Translations under genes and position numbers: made by a program
Notes under the pieces: model-generated
Seen by the model: the letters and a program-made list of their open reading frames with translations, nothing else
Told to the model about the DNA's origin: nothing
Database searches by the model: none
Source: RGIG7213 sp045544195
GTDB taxonomy: Bacteria > Bacillota > Clostridia > Oscillospirales > CAG-272
Length of the DNA: 64,000 nt
NCBI GenBank assembly: GCA_045544195.1
Contig: JAZPYO010000011.1
Location: forward strand, 1 to 64,000
Reading direction: 5' to 3'
Shown: piece by piece, positions 17,646 to 26,689 of the stretch
Numbering within the stretch: the first letter of the stretch is position 1
How the letters are laid out: every line of letters starts with the position of its first letter

Positions 17646-18542
17646 ATGACGCTTGTTATTATGGCAGCGGGTATGGGATCACGCTACGGCGGCTTGAAGC
17701 AGATAGATCCTATCGGCCCGAGCGGAGAGTTTATAGTTGACTATTCTGTATATGACGCAATAAAGGCAGGCTTTACAAAGATCGTTTTCGTTATCAAAAA
17801 GGAAAACGAGGAGATATTCAGACAGACGGTAGGATCACGTATAAAGGGCGTGCAGGTCGCATACGCATTCCAGGATGTAAACGATCTGCCAAACGGTTAC
17901 GTATGCCCTGAAACGAGGGTAAAGCCCTGGGGAACGGGACATGCTGTTCTTTGTGCCAGAAACGAGGTTGACGGCGGATTTGCCGTTATAAATGCTGACG
18001 ATTTTTACGGCAGAGAATCATTCGAGCTTCTTGCAAAGCATATCAGAAACGCTGAAAAGGGAAGCTACTGTATGATCGGATACAAGGTATCCAATACCAT
18101 AACCGAGAACGGCACTGTTTCAAGAGGTGTATGCGAGGTTGACGGCGGCAAGCTGTCCGACGTTGTTGAGCGTAAGAAGATACAGCGTATGGACGGAGAA
18201 ATAAAGTATTTCGATGAGGAATGCGACAAGTGGGTGTCAATACCCGAAAATACAGTCGTTTCGATGAACTGCTGGGGCTTTGCAAAGGATTTCTTTGAGG
18301 AGCTTGAAAGAGGATTTTCCGATTTTCTGCAGGATAATATTGATACTGAAAAGAACGAATATTTTCTGCCGTTCGTCGTTCAGGCTCAGATGAAGCGCGG
18401 AGACTGCACGGTAGACGTATTCACAACACCTGGCAAATGGTACGGCGTTACATACAAGGAAGACAGACAGTCAGTCGTTGATTCAATAAGAAAAATGGCT
18501 GAAAGCGGCGAATATCCGCTTGATCTTTGGGAAAATAAATAA
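17646..18542 (+). CDS. Sugar nucleotidyltransferase (NTP_transferase family)
   Basis: A protein of 298 residues with the nucleotidyltransferase start motif MAAGMGSRYGGLKQIDPIGP, a dinucleotide-binding and metal region (INADDFYG near residue 118) and a conserved KPWGTGHAVL. Such enzymes join NTP and a sugar phosphate into an NDP-sugar. The gene is 18 bp upstream of galE, so the two probably provide activated sugars for envelope polysaccharide. It resembles but is not clearly GalU, and the sugar and nucleotide specificity is unknown. Confidence 0.85.
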   Translation: MTLVIMAAGMGSRYGGLKQIDPIGPSGEFIVDYSVYDAIKAGFTKIVFVIKKENEEIFRQTVGSRIKGVQVAYAFQDVNDLPNGYVCPETRVKPWGTGHAVLCARNEVDGGFAVINADDFYGRESFELLAKHIRNAEKGSYCMIGYKVSNTITENGTVSRGVCEVDGGKLSDVVERKKIQRMDGEIKYFDEECDKWVSIPENTVVSMNCWGFAKDFFEELERGFSDFLQDNIDTEKNEYFLPFVVQAQMKRGDCTVDVFTTPGKWYGVTYKEDRQSVVDSIRKMAESGEYPLDLWENK

Positions 18543-18560
18543 GAAAGGCTTGGTCTTTTT

Positions 18561-19574
18561 ATGGCTGTTTTGGTTGCGGGCGGCGCAGGATTTATAGGCT
18601 CTCACACAAGTGTAGAGCTTCTTGAACGAGGCGACGATATCGTAATAGTCGATAACTTTTCCAACAGTAAGCCCGAGGTGCTCAACAGAATAAAGAAAAT
18701 AACGGGCAAGGATCTCACGTTCTGCCTTGCCGATCTGTGCGATTATGAATCGGTTGATGAAATATTTGCAAAATACAGCATAGATTCCGTTATTCATTTT
18801 GCAGGATACAAGGCGGTGGGTGAAAGCGTTGAAAAGCCGCTTATGTATTACGAAAATAACCTTATTTCCACCTTCAATATTCTGAAGGCTATGAAGAAAT
18901 ACGGCTGTAATAAGCTCGTATTTTCGTCCTCTGCCACAGTATACGGTATTCCGAATACCGTGCCGATAAACGAGGATTTTCCTCTGGCGGCTATAAACCC
19001 ATACGGTCAGACAAAGCTCATGATAGAGAATATTCTGAGGGATTGCTGCAATGCAGACAGTGAGCTTTCTGTCGTTCTTCTCCGTTATTTCAATCCCATC
19101 GGCGCTCACGAAAGCGGTCTTATCGGCGAAGATCCGAAGGGTATTCCGAACAATCTTATGCCGTATATTATGAAGGTAGCATCCGGCGCTTTGCCTCACC
19201 TCAACGTATTCGGGGACGATTATCCGACGAAGGACGGAAGCGGTGTGCGTGATTACATTCACGTTGTTGACCTTGCAAAAGGCCACCTGTGCGCTCTTGA
19301 CTATATGAAGAACAACAAGGGCGTTCTCGCGGTAAATCTCGGAACGGGCAACGGATACAGCGTTTTTGAGATGGTCAAGGCGTATGAAAAGGCATCGGGC
19401 GCAAAAATACCGCTCGTTGTAACAAAAAGACGCGCGGGAGATGCGGCTGAATGCTATGCAGATCCCTCAAAGGCAAAGGAGATATTGGGCTGGTCTGCGC
19501 AGTACGGCATCGACCGTATGTGTGACGATGCCGTAAGATGGCAAACCAACAATCCCAACGGTTACGACTGCTGA
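18561..19574 (+). CDS. galE: UDP-glucose 4-epimerase
   Basis: A protein of 337 residues of the extended short-chain dehydrogenase family. The NAD-binding motif GGAGFIGSH begins at residue 7; the catalytic pair is serine in SSSATVYG and the YGQTK motif (Tyr and Lys) near 150. LRYFNPIGAHESGLIGEDP and GVRDYIHVVDLAKGH are GalE signatures. It interconverts UDP-glucose and UDP-galactose for cell-surface glycans and galactose use. It is close behind a nucleotidyltransferase gene, likely one operon. Confidence 0.95.
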   Translation: MAVLVAGGAGFIGSHTSVELLERGDDIVIVDNFSNSKPEVLNRIKKITGKDLTFCLADLCDYESVDEIFAKYSIDSVIHFAGYKAVGESVEKPLMYYENNLISTFNILKAMKKYGCNKLVFSSSATVYGIPNTVPINEDFPLAAINPYGQTKLMIENILRDCCNADSELSVVLLRYFNPIGAHESGLIGEDPKGIPNNLMPYIMKVASGALPHLNVFGDDYPTKDGSGVRDYIHVVDLAKGHLCALDYMKNNKGVLAVNLGTGNGYSVFEMVKAYEKASGAKIPLVVTKRRAGDAAECYADPSKAKEILGWSAQYGIDRMCDDAVRWQTNNPNGYDC

Positions 19575-19759
19575 GACGTGCAGTCCGAATGACCGCACAG
19601 ACCGCTTGAAAGGCATTTGAAGGCCTCGCAGCTTCCGACAGGGCGCTGCATTACGACGCTGAAGCCCAGTCTTTCACAGTATTTTTGCGATATTTCGTAT
19701 TCCTCGGTTAATTTTTCCTTTGATGGCTGAGAAAATACGGTGTTTCTGTCAATATACAA
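19562..19759 (-). CDS. Possible small cysteine-rich protein
   Basis: A frame of 65 codons ending in GSCEAFKCLSSGLCGHSDC, with four cysteines in a pattern that looks selected (metal or disulfide site). A TTG start at 19759 has GGGAG nine bases upstream, but that GGGAG lies inside the terminator stem of the pyrimidine operon. The 3' end overlaps galE antisense by 13 bp. I recognise no family. The reading frame may be read from the pyrimidine transcript by readthrough, or may not be translated at all. Confidence 0.35.
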   Translation of the reverse strand: MYIDRNTVFSQPSKEKLTEEYEISQKYCERLGFSVVMQRPVGSCEAFKCLSSGLCGHSDCTSQQS

Positions 19760-19761
19760 AT

Positions 19762-19804
19762 AAAATCACTCCCGTGTGTAGTATTCACGCAGGGAGTGAT
19801 TTTT
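19762..19804 (-). terminator. Terminator of the pyrimidine operon
   Basis: A 12-bp stem (19762-19773 with 19792-19804, one bulge-free pairing of aaaatcactccc) ends the minus-strand operon; on that strand it is followed by TTTTATTTG. Confidence 0.75.
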
Positions 19805-20498
19805 ATTCGTTTTTATTGATCTTGGATATTGCCGTCATAATTCTGTGATTAGCTCCGCGGCTTATCCTGTCAGCTTCCTGTATCATCTGCCGAACTGCCT
19901 GACGCTGTGTCTTTTTATCGTAAGGACAAAGACTTTTGCATACGGGAAGACCGCAGCTTTCAACGAGCTGCGAGCATAGCCTTTCGGGCAGCTCGTAAAA
20001 CGGGCGTATCACCTTGATAGCCTCATATTCCGTCAACGGCAGAAACGTTTCTATTTTTCCGTTATACAGAAGGTTGAGCAGGACCGTCTGCGCCGCATCG
20101 TCCTGCGTGTGCGCAAGAGCTATGGCGCAACAGCCCATTTCAAGCGCCGTATCACACAGAATACGTCTGCGTATTCTTGAGCATACCGCGCACGGATCGT
20201 CATTTTTGTCAGCAATATCGGCTATCTGTGTTTTAACAATCCTGTATTCTATGCCGAGATCTTCGCATAGCTGCTCCATTTCCTCATAGCTTGCGTTTTT
20301 GTATCCGTTATCTACTGTTATGGCGCAAAGCGAAAATTCATTCGGATAAAATGATGAAAGGCGCGCAAGGGCATAAAGCATAGATACGGAATCCTTGCCG
20401 CCGGACAGCCCCACGGCGATCTTGTCGCGAGGCTGTATCATTCCGTATTTTTGTACGCACGATCTCGTTTTGCTCAAAACGAGCTTTAATGCGTCCAT
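19803..20498 (-). CDS. TtcA-like tRNA thiolation/ATP-pyrophosphatase protein
   Basis: A protein of 231 residues of the PP-loop ATPase family, with the signature GLSGGKDSVSMLYALAR near residue 30. The CxxC of PCAVC near residue 103 and the later cysteines (GLPVCKSLCPYD) are the iron-sulfur/thiol positions typical of TtcA-type enzymes that thiolate cytidine 32 in tRNA. TilS-like lysidine synthesis is less likely because the C-terminal domains are absent. It starts in a TGATG overlap with the end of pyrE, so it is translated with the pyrimidine operon. Confidence 0.8.
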   Translation of the reverse strand: MDALKLVLSKTRSCVQKYGMIQPRDKIAVGLSGGKDSVSMLYALARLSSFYPNEFSLCAITVDNGYKNASYEEMEQLCEDLGIEYRIVKTQIADIADKNDDPCAVCSRIRRRILCDTALEMGCCAIALAHTQDDAAQTVLLNLLYNGKIETFLPLTEYEAIKVIRPFYELPERLCSQLVESCGLPVCKSLCPYDKKTQRQAVRQMIQEADRISRGANHRIMTAISKINKNE

Positions 20499-21136
20499 CA
20501 GGAGCTTATCCAGGATTCATCAGAGGGGTCGTTGCGGAATTTGATAAGTCTTTCCTTGTCTGATTGCTTGATGTATCCTTCATTTGATGCAACCTCAACG
20601 GTCGTGTCGAAGTCTGTGAGCGATACGTTTTTAACATTAGCCTGTTCAAGACGGTCAATACCCTTTTTCATACCGTACGTGTAAATGCTTGCAATTCCAA
20701 GCACCTCTGCGCCTGCCTGACGCAATACGTTAACGACCTCGATAACGCTGCCGCCCGTGGATATAAGGTCCTCAATTACAACGACCTTCTGCCCCTTTTC
20801 GAGCTTGCCCTCTATCTGATTATTTCGGCCGTGATCCTTTGCGCCTGAGCGGACATATCCCATAGGCAGTCCCATAATGTGACCGCATATAGCCGCATGC
20901 GCAATGCCCGCCGTGCTTGTGCCGAATATTGCTTGACATTCGGGGTATTCTTCCTTGATTATCTGAACAAGGCCGTTTTCAACGTCATTTCGCACGTTCG
21001 GCGCTGTAAGCGTCAGTCGGTTGTCGCAGTAAATGGGGCTTTTGATTCCGCTTGCCCAGGTAAACGGCTCGTCGGGGCGGAAAAATACTGCTTTTATGGA
21101 AAGCAGGTCCTTTGCAATAAGCTCTTTTGTGTTCAT
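20498..21136 (-). CDS. pyrE: Orotate phosphoribosyltransferase
   Basis: A protein of 212 residues. It transfers ribose-5-phosphate from PRPP to orotate to make OMP. The PRPP-binding motif VVVIEDLISTGGS is near residue 118, and FRPDEPFTWASGIKSPIYCD near the start is a PyrE signature. It sits between pyrF (15 bp upstream in the operon) and the TtcA-like gene. Confidence 0.95.
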   Translation of the reverse strand: MNTKELIAKDLLSIKAVFFRPDEPFTWASGIKSPIYCDNRLTLTAPNVRNDVENGLVQIIKEEYPECQAIFGTSTAGIAHAAICGHIMGLPMGYVRSGAKDHGRNNQIEGKLEKGQKVVVIEDLISTGGSVIEVVNVLRQAGAEVLGIASIYTYGMKKGIDRLEQANVKNVSLTDFDTTVEVASNEGYIKQSDKERLIKFRNDPSDESWISS

Positions 21137-21151
21137 ATTATTTCTCCTATC

Positions 21152-21850
21152 TTATTTAACAAACTGTTCGATACATTCAAGGTAGCTTGCCAGCGGGTCG
21201 GGCGATGCGGTAATGGGTCTGCCGACAACGATAAGGTCGCTGCCCAGCTCCTTCGCCCTTGCGGGTGTTGTTATACGCACCTGGTCGCCAACATCGCCGC
21301 CTGCAAATCTTATACCGGGTGTGACTGTCAGAAAATCGCCGCCGCAGGCATTTTTTACGTCAGATGCTTCCAATGGCGAGCAAACAACGCCGTCAAGCCC
21401 TGCATCCTTTGCCGTTTTTGCGTAGCTCATAACGACCTGCTTCAAGGGCTTGTCTATCAGAAGCTCGTTTTTCATTCTTTCCTCACTCGTTGACGTAAGC
21501 TGTGTTACGGCTATAAGAAGCGGGCGCGTTCCGTCAGTGCGTGTAAGACCGTCAAGAGCGTATTTCATCATTTCGCTTCCGCCTGCGGCGTGAAGGTTGC
21601 ATATGTCAACATCAAGGCGGGAAAGGGAAGCCATCGCCTTTTTGACCGTGTTCGGAATATCATGCAGCTTCAGATCAAGGAATATTCTGAAGCCTCTGTT
21701 CTTTATCTCGTAAACTATCTGAGGGCCTTCGGCATAGAAAAGCTCCATACCGATCTTGAAATAAGGTGAATACCCGTCGAATTTTGAAATAAAATCAACT
21801 GTTTGCTCCTTGCTTGCAAAGTCGCAAGCAATAATTACGTCACGATTCAT
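21152..21850 (-). CDS. pyrF: Orotidine-5'-phosphate decarboxylase
   Basis: A protein of 232 residues with the catalytic DxKxxD motif in FLDLKLHDIPNTV near residue 60. It decarboxylates OMP to UMP, the last step of the pathway. The start overlaps the pyrD stop by 4 bp (ATGA), showing translational coupling. Confidence 0.96.
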   Translation of the reverse strand: MNRDVIIACDFASKEQTVDFISKFDGYSPYFKIGMELFYAEGPQIVYEIKNRGFRIFLDLKLHDIPNTVKKAMASLSRLDVDICNLHAAGGSEMMKYALDGLTRTDGTRPLLIAVTQLTSTSEERMKNELLIDKPLKQVVMSYAKTAKDAGLDGVVCSPLEASDVKNACGGDFLTVTPGIRFAGGDVGDQVRITTPARAKELGSDLIVVGRPITASPDPLASYLECIEQFVK

Positions 21851-22761
21851 TTTTTACTTACTCCTATCATATCACTTATTCTGCTGTACCCAAGGCGGGG
21901 AACCAATACCTGAAGATCTTCTATTATTTTTTTGCACGCATACGGATCAGTCAGGTTTGCCGCGCCGACCTGAACGGCGCTTGCGCCCGCCATCATCATT
22001 TCAACAGCGTCGCTCGCAGAGGAAACTCCGCCCATACCTATCACGGGAATGCTTACCGCGTTTGTTACCTGGTATACCATTCTCAAGGCAAGGGGAAGCA
22101 ACGCAGGACCTGACATACCGCCCATGATCCTTCCAAGGACGGGCTTTCCCGTTTTGATGTTTATCCGCATACCCTGAACGGTGTTTATAAGCGACAGACC
22201 GTCAGCTCCGGCAGCCTCGCACGCCTTTGCTATAACAGTTATGTCAGTTACGTTCGGCGTCAGCTTTATGAATATCGGCTTGTGAGTTACCTTTTTTACC
22301 TCTGCTGTAACGCTTGCGGCAACGTTTGGGTCTGTGCCGAACGCCATACCGCCGCCGTGAATGTTGGGACAGCTTATATTCACCTCTATTATGCCCACCT
22401 GCTCTTCTTTGTCAAGCAGAGAGGCAACGTATACGTAATCCTCTATTTTGTCACCGCTTATATTGGCTATGACCTTCTTTTTGAAATACTTTTTCATTTC
22501 GGGCAACTCATGCTCTATAACACTGTGAACCCCGGGATTCTGCAATCCGACGGAGTTGAGCATGCCGCAGGGGCATTCGGCGATCCTCGGCTGCTCGTTG
22601 CCGTTTTTAGCGTAGCGTGTCGTGCCCTTGAAGGAAAATGAGCCGAGAATGTTTATATCGTAGTATTCGGAAAACTCCTTGCCGTATCCGAAGCATCCGC
22701 TGGCGGGGATTATCGGATTGTCAAGCTCAAGTCCGCACAAATTTACGCTCAGATCTGCCAT
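21847..22761 (-). CDS. pyrD: Dihydroorotate dehydrogenase B, catalytic subunit
   Basis: A protein of 304 residues with an FMN-binding TIM barrel. The catalytic cysteine lies in VNISCPNIHGGG near residue 130, typical of class 1B, which passes electrons to PyrK and NAD+. GMGGVSSASDAVEMM binds phosphate of FMN. I place the start at 22761 (MADLSVNLCG), with GGAG nine bases upstream; longer versions lack a ribosome site. It overlaps pyrK by 13 bp. Confidence 0.94.
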   Translation of the reverse strand: MADLSVNLCGLELDNPIIPASGCFGYGKEFSEYYDINILGSFSFKGTTRYAKNGNEQPRIAECPCGMLNSVGLQNPGVHSVIEHELPEMKKYFKKKVIANISGDKIEDYVYVASLLDKEEQVGIIEVNISCPNIHGGGMAFGTDPNVAASVTAEVKKVTHKPIFIKLTPNVTDITVIAKACEAAGADGLSLINTVQGMRINIKTGKPVLGRIMGGMSGPALLPLALRMVYQVTNAVSIPVIGMGGVSSASDAVEMMMAGASAVQVGAANLTDPYACKKIIEDLQVLVPRLGYSRISDMIGVSKK

Positions 22762-23477
22762 ACTATTTCTCCTTTTGTGAATACGGGACCTTCCTTGCAT
22801 ACCCGCTTCATACCGTTTTTCGTCATTACAGAGCATCCCATACAAGCACCGAAGCCGCAGCCCATACGCGCTTCAAAGGAATACTCACCCTCGCACTCGG
22901 TCTTATCATATAAAGCCTTAAGCATCGGCAAAGGACCGCAGGCGTATGTGTAATCGTATTCAATATCCGATAGGGCATCGGTAACAAAGCCCTTTGTGCC
23001 GAATGTACCGTCAACGGTAGTGACCGTGACAAAAACGCCTAAGGATTCAAACTCGTCCTTGAAAAAAACGTCCTTTTCGTTGTTGAAGCCCAATATGACA
23101 GACGGCTTTTTGCCGTTTTCTATCAGTCTTTTGCATAAGTAATACAACGGCGGAACACCGACGCCGCCGCCCACCAAAAGAGGACGGTCGCATACGGCAT
23201 TTGCGTCAAAGCCGTTTCCGAGTCCTGTGAGAACATCAAGCGAAAAGCCGCTTTCATATTGACTCATAGCATCAGTGCCGACGCCTACGACCTTGTATAC
23301 AAGCGTCAGCTCGTCATTCTTGACGTCGCATACGGAAATGGGACGTCTTAAATAAAATCCGGGCAGCTGTAATTCCACAAATTGCCCGGGCGCATTTATT
23401 GCTCCCGTGTCGCCCTTTAATACCGTTTTGTATATGTCAAGGGCGATCTTTTCGTTTGATAATACGGTGAATTTCAT
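22749..23477 (-). CDS. pyrK: Dihydroorotate dehydrogenase B, electron-transfer subunit
   Basis: A protein of 242 residues, ferredoxin-reductase-like. The FAD-binding motif YLRRPISVCD is near residue 50, the NAD-binding GGGVGVPPLYYL near residue 108, and a [2Fe-2S] cluster set in ARMGCGFGACMGCSV plus RVC near the C-terminus. It carries electrons from PyrD to NAD+. The start at 23477 is set by GGAGTGG upstream. Confidence 0.94.
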   Translation of the reverse strand: MKFTVLSNEKIALDIYKTVLKGDTGAINAPGQFVELQLPGFYLRRPISVCDVKNDELTLVYKVVGVGTDAMSQYESGFSLDVLTGLGNGFDANAVCDRPLLVGGGVGVPPLYYLCKRLIENGKKPSVILGFNNEKDVFFKDEFESLGVFVTVTTVDGTFGTKGFVTDALSDIEYDYTYACGPLPMLKALYDKTECEGEYSFEARMGCGFGACMGCSVMTKNGMKRVCKEGPVFTKGEIVWQI

Positions 23478-23502
23478 AATATACCACTCCGTTTTGAAAG
23501 GA

Positions 23503-24705
23503 TCATATTTGCCATACAATATTGCCGTTATATACGGTGAGCAGATTTTTTCCGAACACCTCGTAATTGTCAAACGGCGTCGATTTACCCATTGAAATAA
23601 AGCTCTCTGAATTTATTTTATATTTTTCATCAAGGTCTATGACCGCGAAACGATCGTTGCGGCAGGGAATACCGAGTATCTGTGAAGGGGCATAGCACAT
23701 CAATTTAAGCAAAAGCTCAAGGGATATGACGCCCGTTTTTACAAGGTACGTGTAAAGTATCGGAAACGCTGCTTCAAGCCCCGTGATGCCCATAAGACTC
23801 TTTTCAAGTCCTCTTGATTTTTCTTCCTTTGAGTGCGGCGCGTGGTCGGTCGCAATAACATCTATCGTACCGTCCTTGATGCCGTTTATGAGGGCTTCTC
23901 TGTCGCTTGATGAACGCAAGGGGGGATTCATTTTGAATCTGCCGTCCTCCTGAAGATCGTCATCACACAAAATAAGATAATGCGGAGCTGTCTCGCATGT
24001 TACGGGAAGGCCGTCTGATTTCGCCTTGCGGACAAGCTCGACCCCCTCCTTAGTCGATATGTGGCAAACGTGATACCTGCAGTTCGTCTTACGGACAAGC
24101 TCGATGTCACGCTCTATCATAACATATTCGCTTTCAGAGCTTATGCCCCTGTGCCCGTGCGTGCGTGCGTACTGTCCGTCGTGTATGTATCCGCCGAACA
24201 AAAGCTCGTTGACCTCGCAGTGCGATGCGTAAATACCGCCGTATTCAGCGCATTTTTTCATTGCCTGCTCTGCCGTTTCAGCGCTTTGAACGCCTGAGCC
24301 GTCGTCTGAAAACAGCCTTGTGTATTTTATCATTTCACCAAAATCAACGGGCGATATACCGCGCCGATCCTTTGTTATACAGCTATACGGAATAATGCCG
24401 ATAACACCGTCGGAATTTATATATTCAAGCTGCTTTTCAATATTCTCCGCACAGTCGGGCGCAGGTGAAAGATTGGGCATCGTGCATACGGTCGTATATC
24501 CTGCGCTTGCAGCGGCAAGCGAGCCGCTTTTTATCGTTTCCTTATAACAAAAACCGGGTTGTCTGAAATGCACGTGCATATCGACAAAGCCCGGTATCAA
24601 AATTATATTCTTATCGTCGAAAATACGGATAACACGGCCGTCGAAGATAGCGTTTTCAGCGGCGTTAAAGGCAGCATCAGCAAAGCGTTTGTCTGTACCC
24701 TTCAT
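23503..24705 (-). CDS. pyrC: Dihydroorotase
   Basis: A protein of 400 residues of the amidohydrolase superfamily. GFVDMHVHFRQPG near residue 40 holds the HxH metal ligands; further ligands lie in ASHCEVNEL, YHVCHIST and ATDHAPHS. It closes carbamoyl aspartate to dihydroorotate. It is the first gene of the operon pyrC-K-D-F-E, with GGGAGGAAGT just upstream. No PyrR attenuator is evident in the leader. Confidence 0.95.
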   Translation of the reverse strand: MKGTDKRFADAAFNAAENAIFDGRVIRIFDDKNIILIPGFVDMHVHFRQPGFCYKETIKSGSLAAASAGYTTVCTMPNLSPAPDCAENIEKQLEYINSDGVIGIIPYSCITKDRRGISPVDFGEMIKYTRLFSDDGSGVQSAETAEQAMKKCAEYGGIYASHCEVNELLFGGYIHDGQYARTHGHRGISSESEYVMIERDIELVRKTNCRYHVCHISTKEGVELVRKAKSDGLPVTCETAPHYLILCDDDLQEDGRFKMNPPLRSSSDREALINGIKDGTIDVIATDHAPHSKEEKSRGLEKSLMGITGLEAAFPILYTYLVKTGVISLELLLKLMCYAPSQILGIPCRNDRFAVIDLDEKYKINSESFISMGKSTPFDNYEVFGKNLLTVYNGNIVWQI

Positions 24706-24732
24706 AGTTACTTCCTCCCGATATTTTAATTA

Positions 24733-24762
24733 ATAATATCATTGTAAGGCAATGATTGTCAA
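24733..24762 (-). promoter_or_regulatory. Promoter of the pyrimidine operon
   Basis: On the minus strand TTGACA (24757-24762), 18 bases and TATTAT (24733-24738) precede pyrC by about 30 bases, leaving no room for a long attenuator. Confidence 0.65.
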
Positions 24763-24842
24763 CTGTTGTTCGTTAATAAATTGTAAATATACCGTACAAA
24801 CAATTATACAAAAATCACCGACAGGTATATTTTGGGCGCATA

Positions 24843-24872
24843 TTGACATTAAAGGTTCGTTTATGGTATAAT
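24843..24872 (+). promoter_or_regulatory. Promoter of the first dockerin gene
   Basis: TTGACA (24843-24848), 18 bases and TATAAT (24867-24872) lie upstream of the secreted dockerin gene at 24904. Confidence 0.7.
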
Positions 24873-24903
24873 TAAGGCACATTAAGAAGGGAGACGATCT
24901 GAT

Positions 24904-26463
24904 ATGAAAAATAGGATTTTCAGTATTATTACGGTACTGTCCTTATTCATTGGCTGCTGCTCGTACACCGTCAATGCGGTAACTATATCGCCGAACGGTG
25001 ACGGTGTGTACGAAATATCAAGCTATGAGCAGCTTTGTATTTTTGCTGACCTTGTTAACGGACAGGGCATATATTCTTCAAGCGGCGCGATAAAAAACGC
25101 TGATGCTGTGCTTGTTTCCGACATAATAGCAAATGAAGGACTGTTGAACGAGGACGGAAGCATAGCTCCCGACGATCCTTGCGTATGGGAGGCTATGAGT
25201 GATTACGGCGGAGTGTTCGACGGCGGCGGATATTCAATAATCGGGCTTTATTCTGACGGCTACGACACGGATACAGGACTGTTTTCCGTTCTTTCGGAAG
25301 GCTCTCAGGTGAAGGATCTCAATATAAAGGGCTCGTATATCGGCGGTAAAACGAGTGTCGGTATGATAGCAGGCAGATCGTACGGCGATATAAGCGGCTG
25401 TACCTCTGACGGAAACGTCGCAGCATACGGCTGTACGGATGGCATCGGCGGTATCGTCGGCGTAACATACGGAAACGTAACAAATTGTAAAAACTATTCC
25501 TATATTCTTTCTATTTCAGAAGCAACTGACGGTAAATACGGCGACTATGCCGCGGGAATTGCGGGTATTTCTTACGGAAAAATCGAAAAATGCGTAAATG
25601 AGGGCGATATTACAGCAGCAGACGCATCATCAGGCGGCATATGCGGCAAAGGAACACTTGTGACCGATTGCTACAATATATCAAGCGTAAGCGGCATTGT
25701 GAGCGTCGGCGGTATATGCGCAGCGCTTGAAGGAAAAATAGAAAATTGCTATAATGTCGGTGAAATATATGCAGATGCAACACAGCACACAAATGCAGGG
25801 GCTATACTCGGTGTGTGCAGTGTATCCGATGAAAATGTCGGCGATACAGATACCGTCAACGGTGTTGTAAACAGCTACTATATTACTACGTCGGTAAACG
25901 GAGTAGGTGCGTACATATTGCCTGACGGCAGCCTCGATCAGAGCGAAAGAGAGGATACGGGAGCGGAAATGAAAGCCCCTGTGAGCTTCGAAAACGGAAA
26001 TGTGGCACATCTTCTGGGCGATAGCTACGGTATGCTTATAGGCCAGGATAAATACCCCGTATTCAACGACGGAAGCAATACCGTATATATGATCGGCGGT
26101 ATTGCGTGCAGTAACGGCGGTGAGGTTCTCGGCGTAAACGAATACGGCTATACAAACGGCGGCGCTTTTGCAATAGCAAAGGACGGATATGCCTTTGCGG
26201 GCTGGTATGATAACGCGGGCATTGTCAGTCACGATAGCGAAATATCTCTTGCATCTGTATCGGACAGCACAGTCTTGAGGGCTCTTTTTGTGCAAAAGGG
26301 CGATGTGAACTGTGACGGAGTGATAAACGCAAAGGATGTAATAAAGTATAAAAAGTTTTTTGCGGAAAAAACGGAGATATATAACGGCATCGGAGACGTT
26401 GATAACGACGGCGATACGGATACCGATGACGTTAAGCTCATAGCATCTGATATTTTACAGTAA
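24904..26463 (+). CDS. Secreted GLUG-repeat protein with C-terminal dockerin
   Basis: A protein of 519 residues. A signal peptide spans ~1-25 (IFSIITVLSLFIGCCSYTVNA). Residues ~90-330 are GLUG-like beta-solenoid repeats, each with GG-(I/V)-G-(I/V)-N/K patterns (for example GTSVGMIAGRSYGDISGCTS). An InlB-type repeat follows (~410-450, GYAFAGWYDN). A type-I dockerin ends the protein (~458-519), with two calcium loops, DVNCDGVINAKD and DVDNDGDTDTDD. The dockerin implies attachment to a cohesin on a scaffoldin or cell surface. The solenoid suggests adhesion or substrate binding; no catalytic site is seen. Confidence 0.88.
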   Translation: MKNRIFSIITVLSLFIGCCSYTVNAVTISPNGDGVYEISSYEQLCIFADLVNGQGIYSSSGAIKNADAVLVSDIIANEGLLNEDGSIAPDDPCVWEAMSDYGGVFDGGGYSIIGLYSDGYDTDTGLFSVLSEGSQVKDLNIKGSYIGGKTSVGMIAGRSYGDISGCTSDGNVAAYGCTDGIGGIVGVTYGNVTNCKNYSYILSISEATDGKYGDYAAGIAGISYGKIEKCVNEGDITAADASSGGICGKGTLVTDCYNISSVSGIVSVGGICAALEGKIENCYNVGEIYADATQHTNAGAILGVCSVSDENVGDTDTVNGVVNSYYITTSVNGVGAYILPDGSLDQSEREDTGAEMKAPVSFENGNVAHLLGDSYGMLIGQDKYPVFNDGSNTVYMIGGIACSNGGEVLGVNEYGYTNGGAFAIAKDGYAFAGWYDNAGIVSHDSEISLASVSDSTVLRALFVQKGDVNCDGVINAKDVIKYKKFFAEKTEIYNGIGDVDNDGDTDTDDVKLIASDILQ

Positions 26464-26585
26464 AAGCGATAAATCTTGTGCAACTTAACCAAAAATAAAT
26501 TTTCTAAACCGTGTTTATTAACAAATTCGTCGGTTTGCACAAAAAAGGCGATAAAAGATTGTGAATGATTTTCGCCGGGTTAATA

Positions 26586-26615
26586 TTGACATATTTGCCC
26601 CCTGTATGATAAAAT
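26586..26615 (+). promoter_or_regulatory. Promoter of the CHAP-dockerin gene
   Basis: TTGACA (26586-26591) with TAAAAT (26610-26615) at 18 bases lies ~75 bases upstream of the start at 26690. Confidence 0.65.
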
Positions 26616-26689
26616 GATAGTGCGAGATAACAGTATATTTTCTCCGACACTTAACGAAATCGTGCAGATTGCACAAGAAAGGTGATTTT

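Noticed and set aside
18483..19286. Open frame of 267 codons opposite galE
   Set aside because: Antisense shadow of galE, with no ribosome site and no conserved motif.
24706..24760. PyrR attenuator or other riboswitch ahead of the pyrimidine operon
   Set aside because: The promoter lies too close to the start codon, and no terminator or antiterminator pair is seen.
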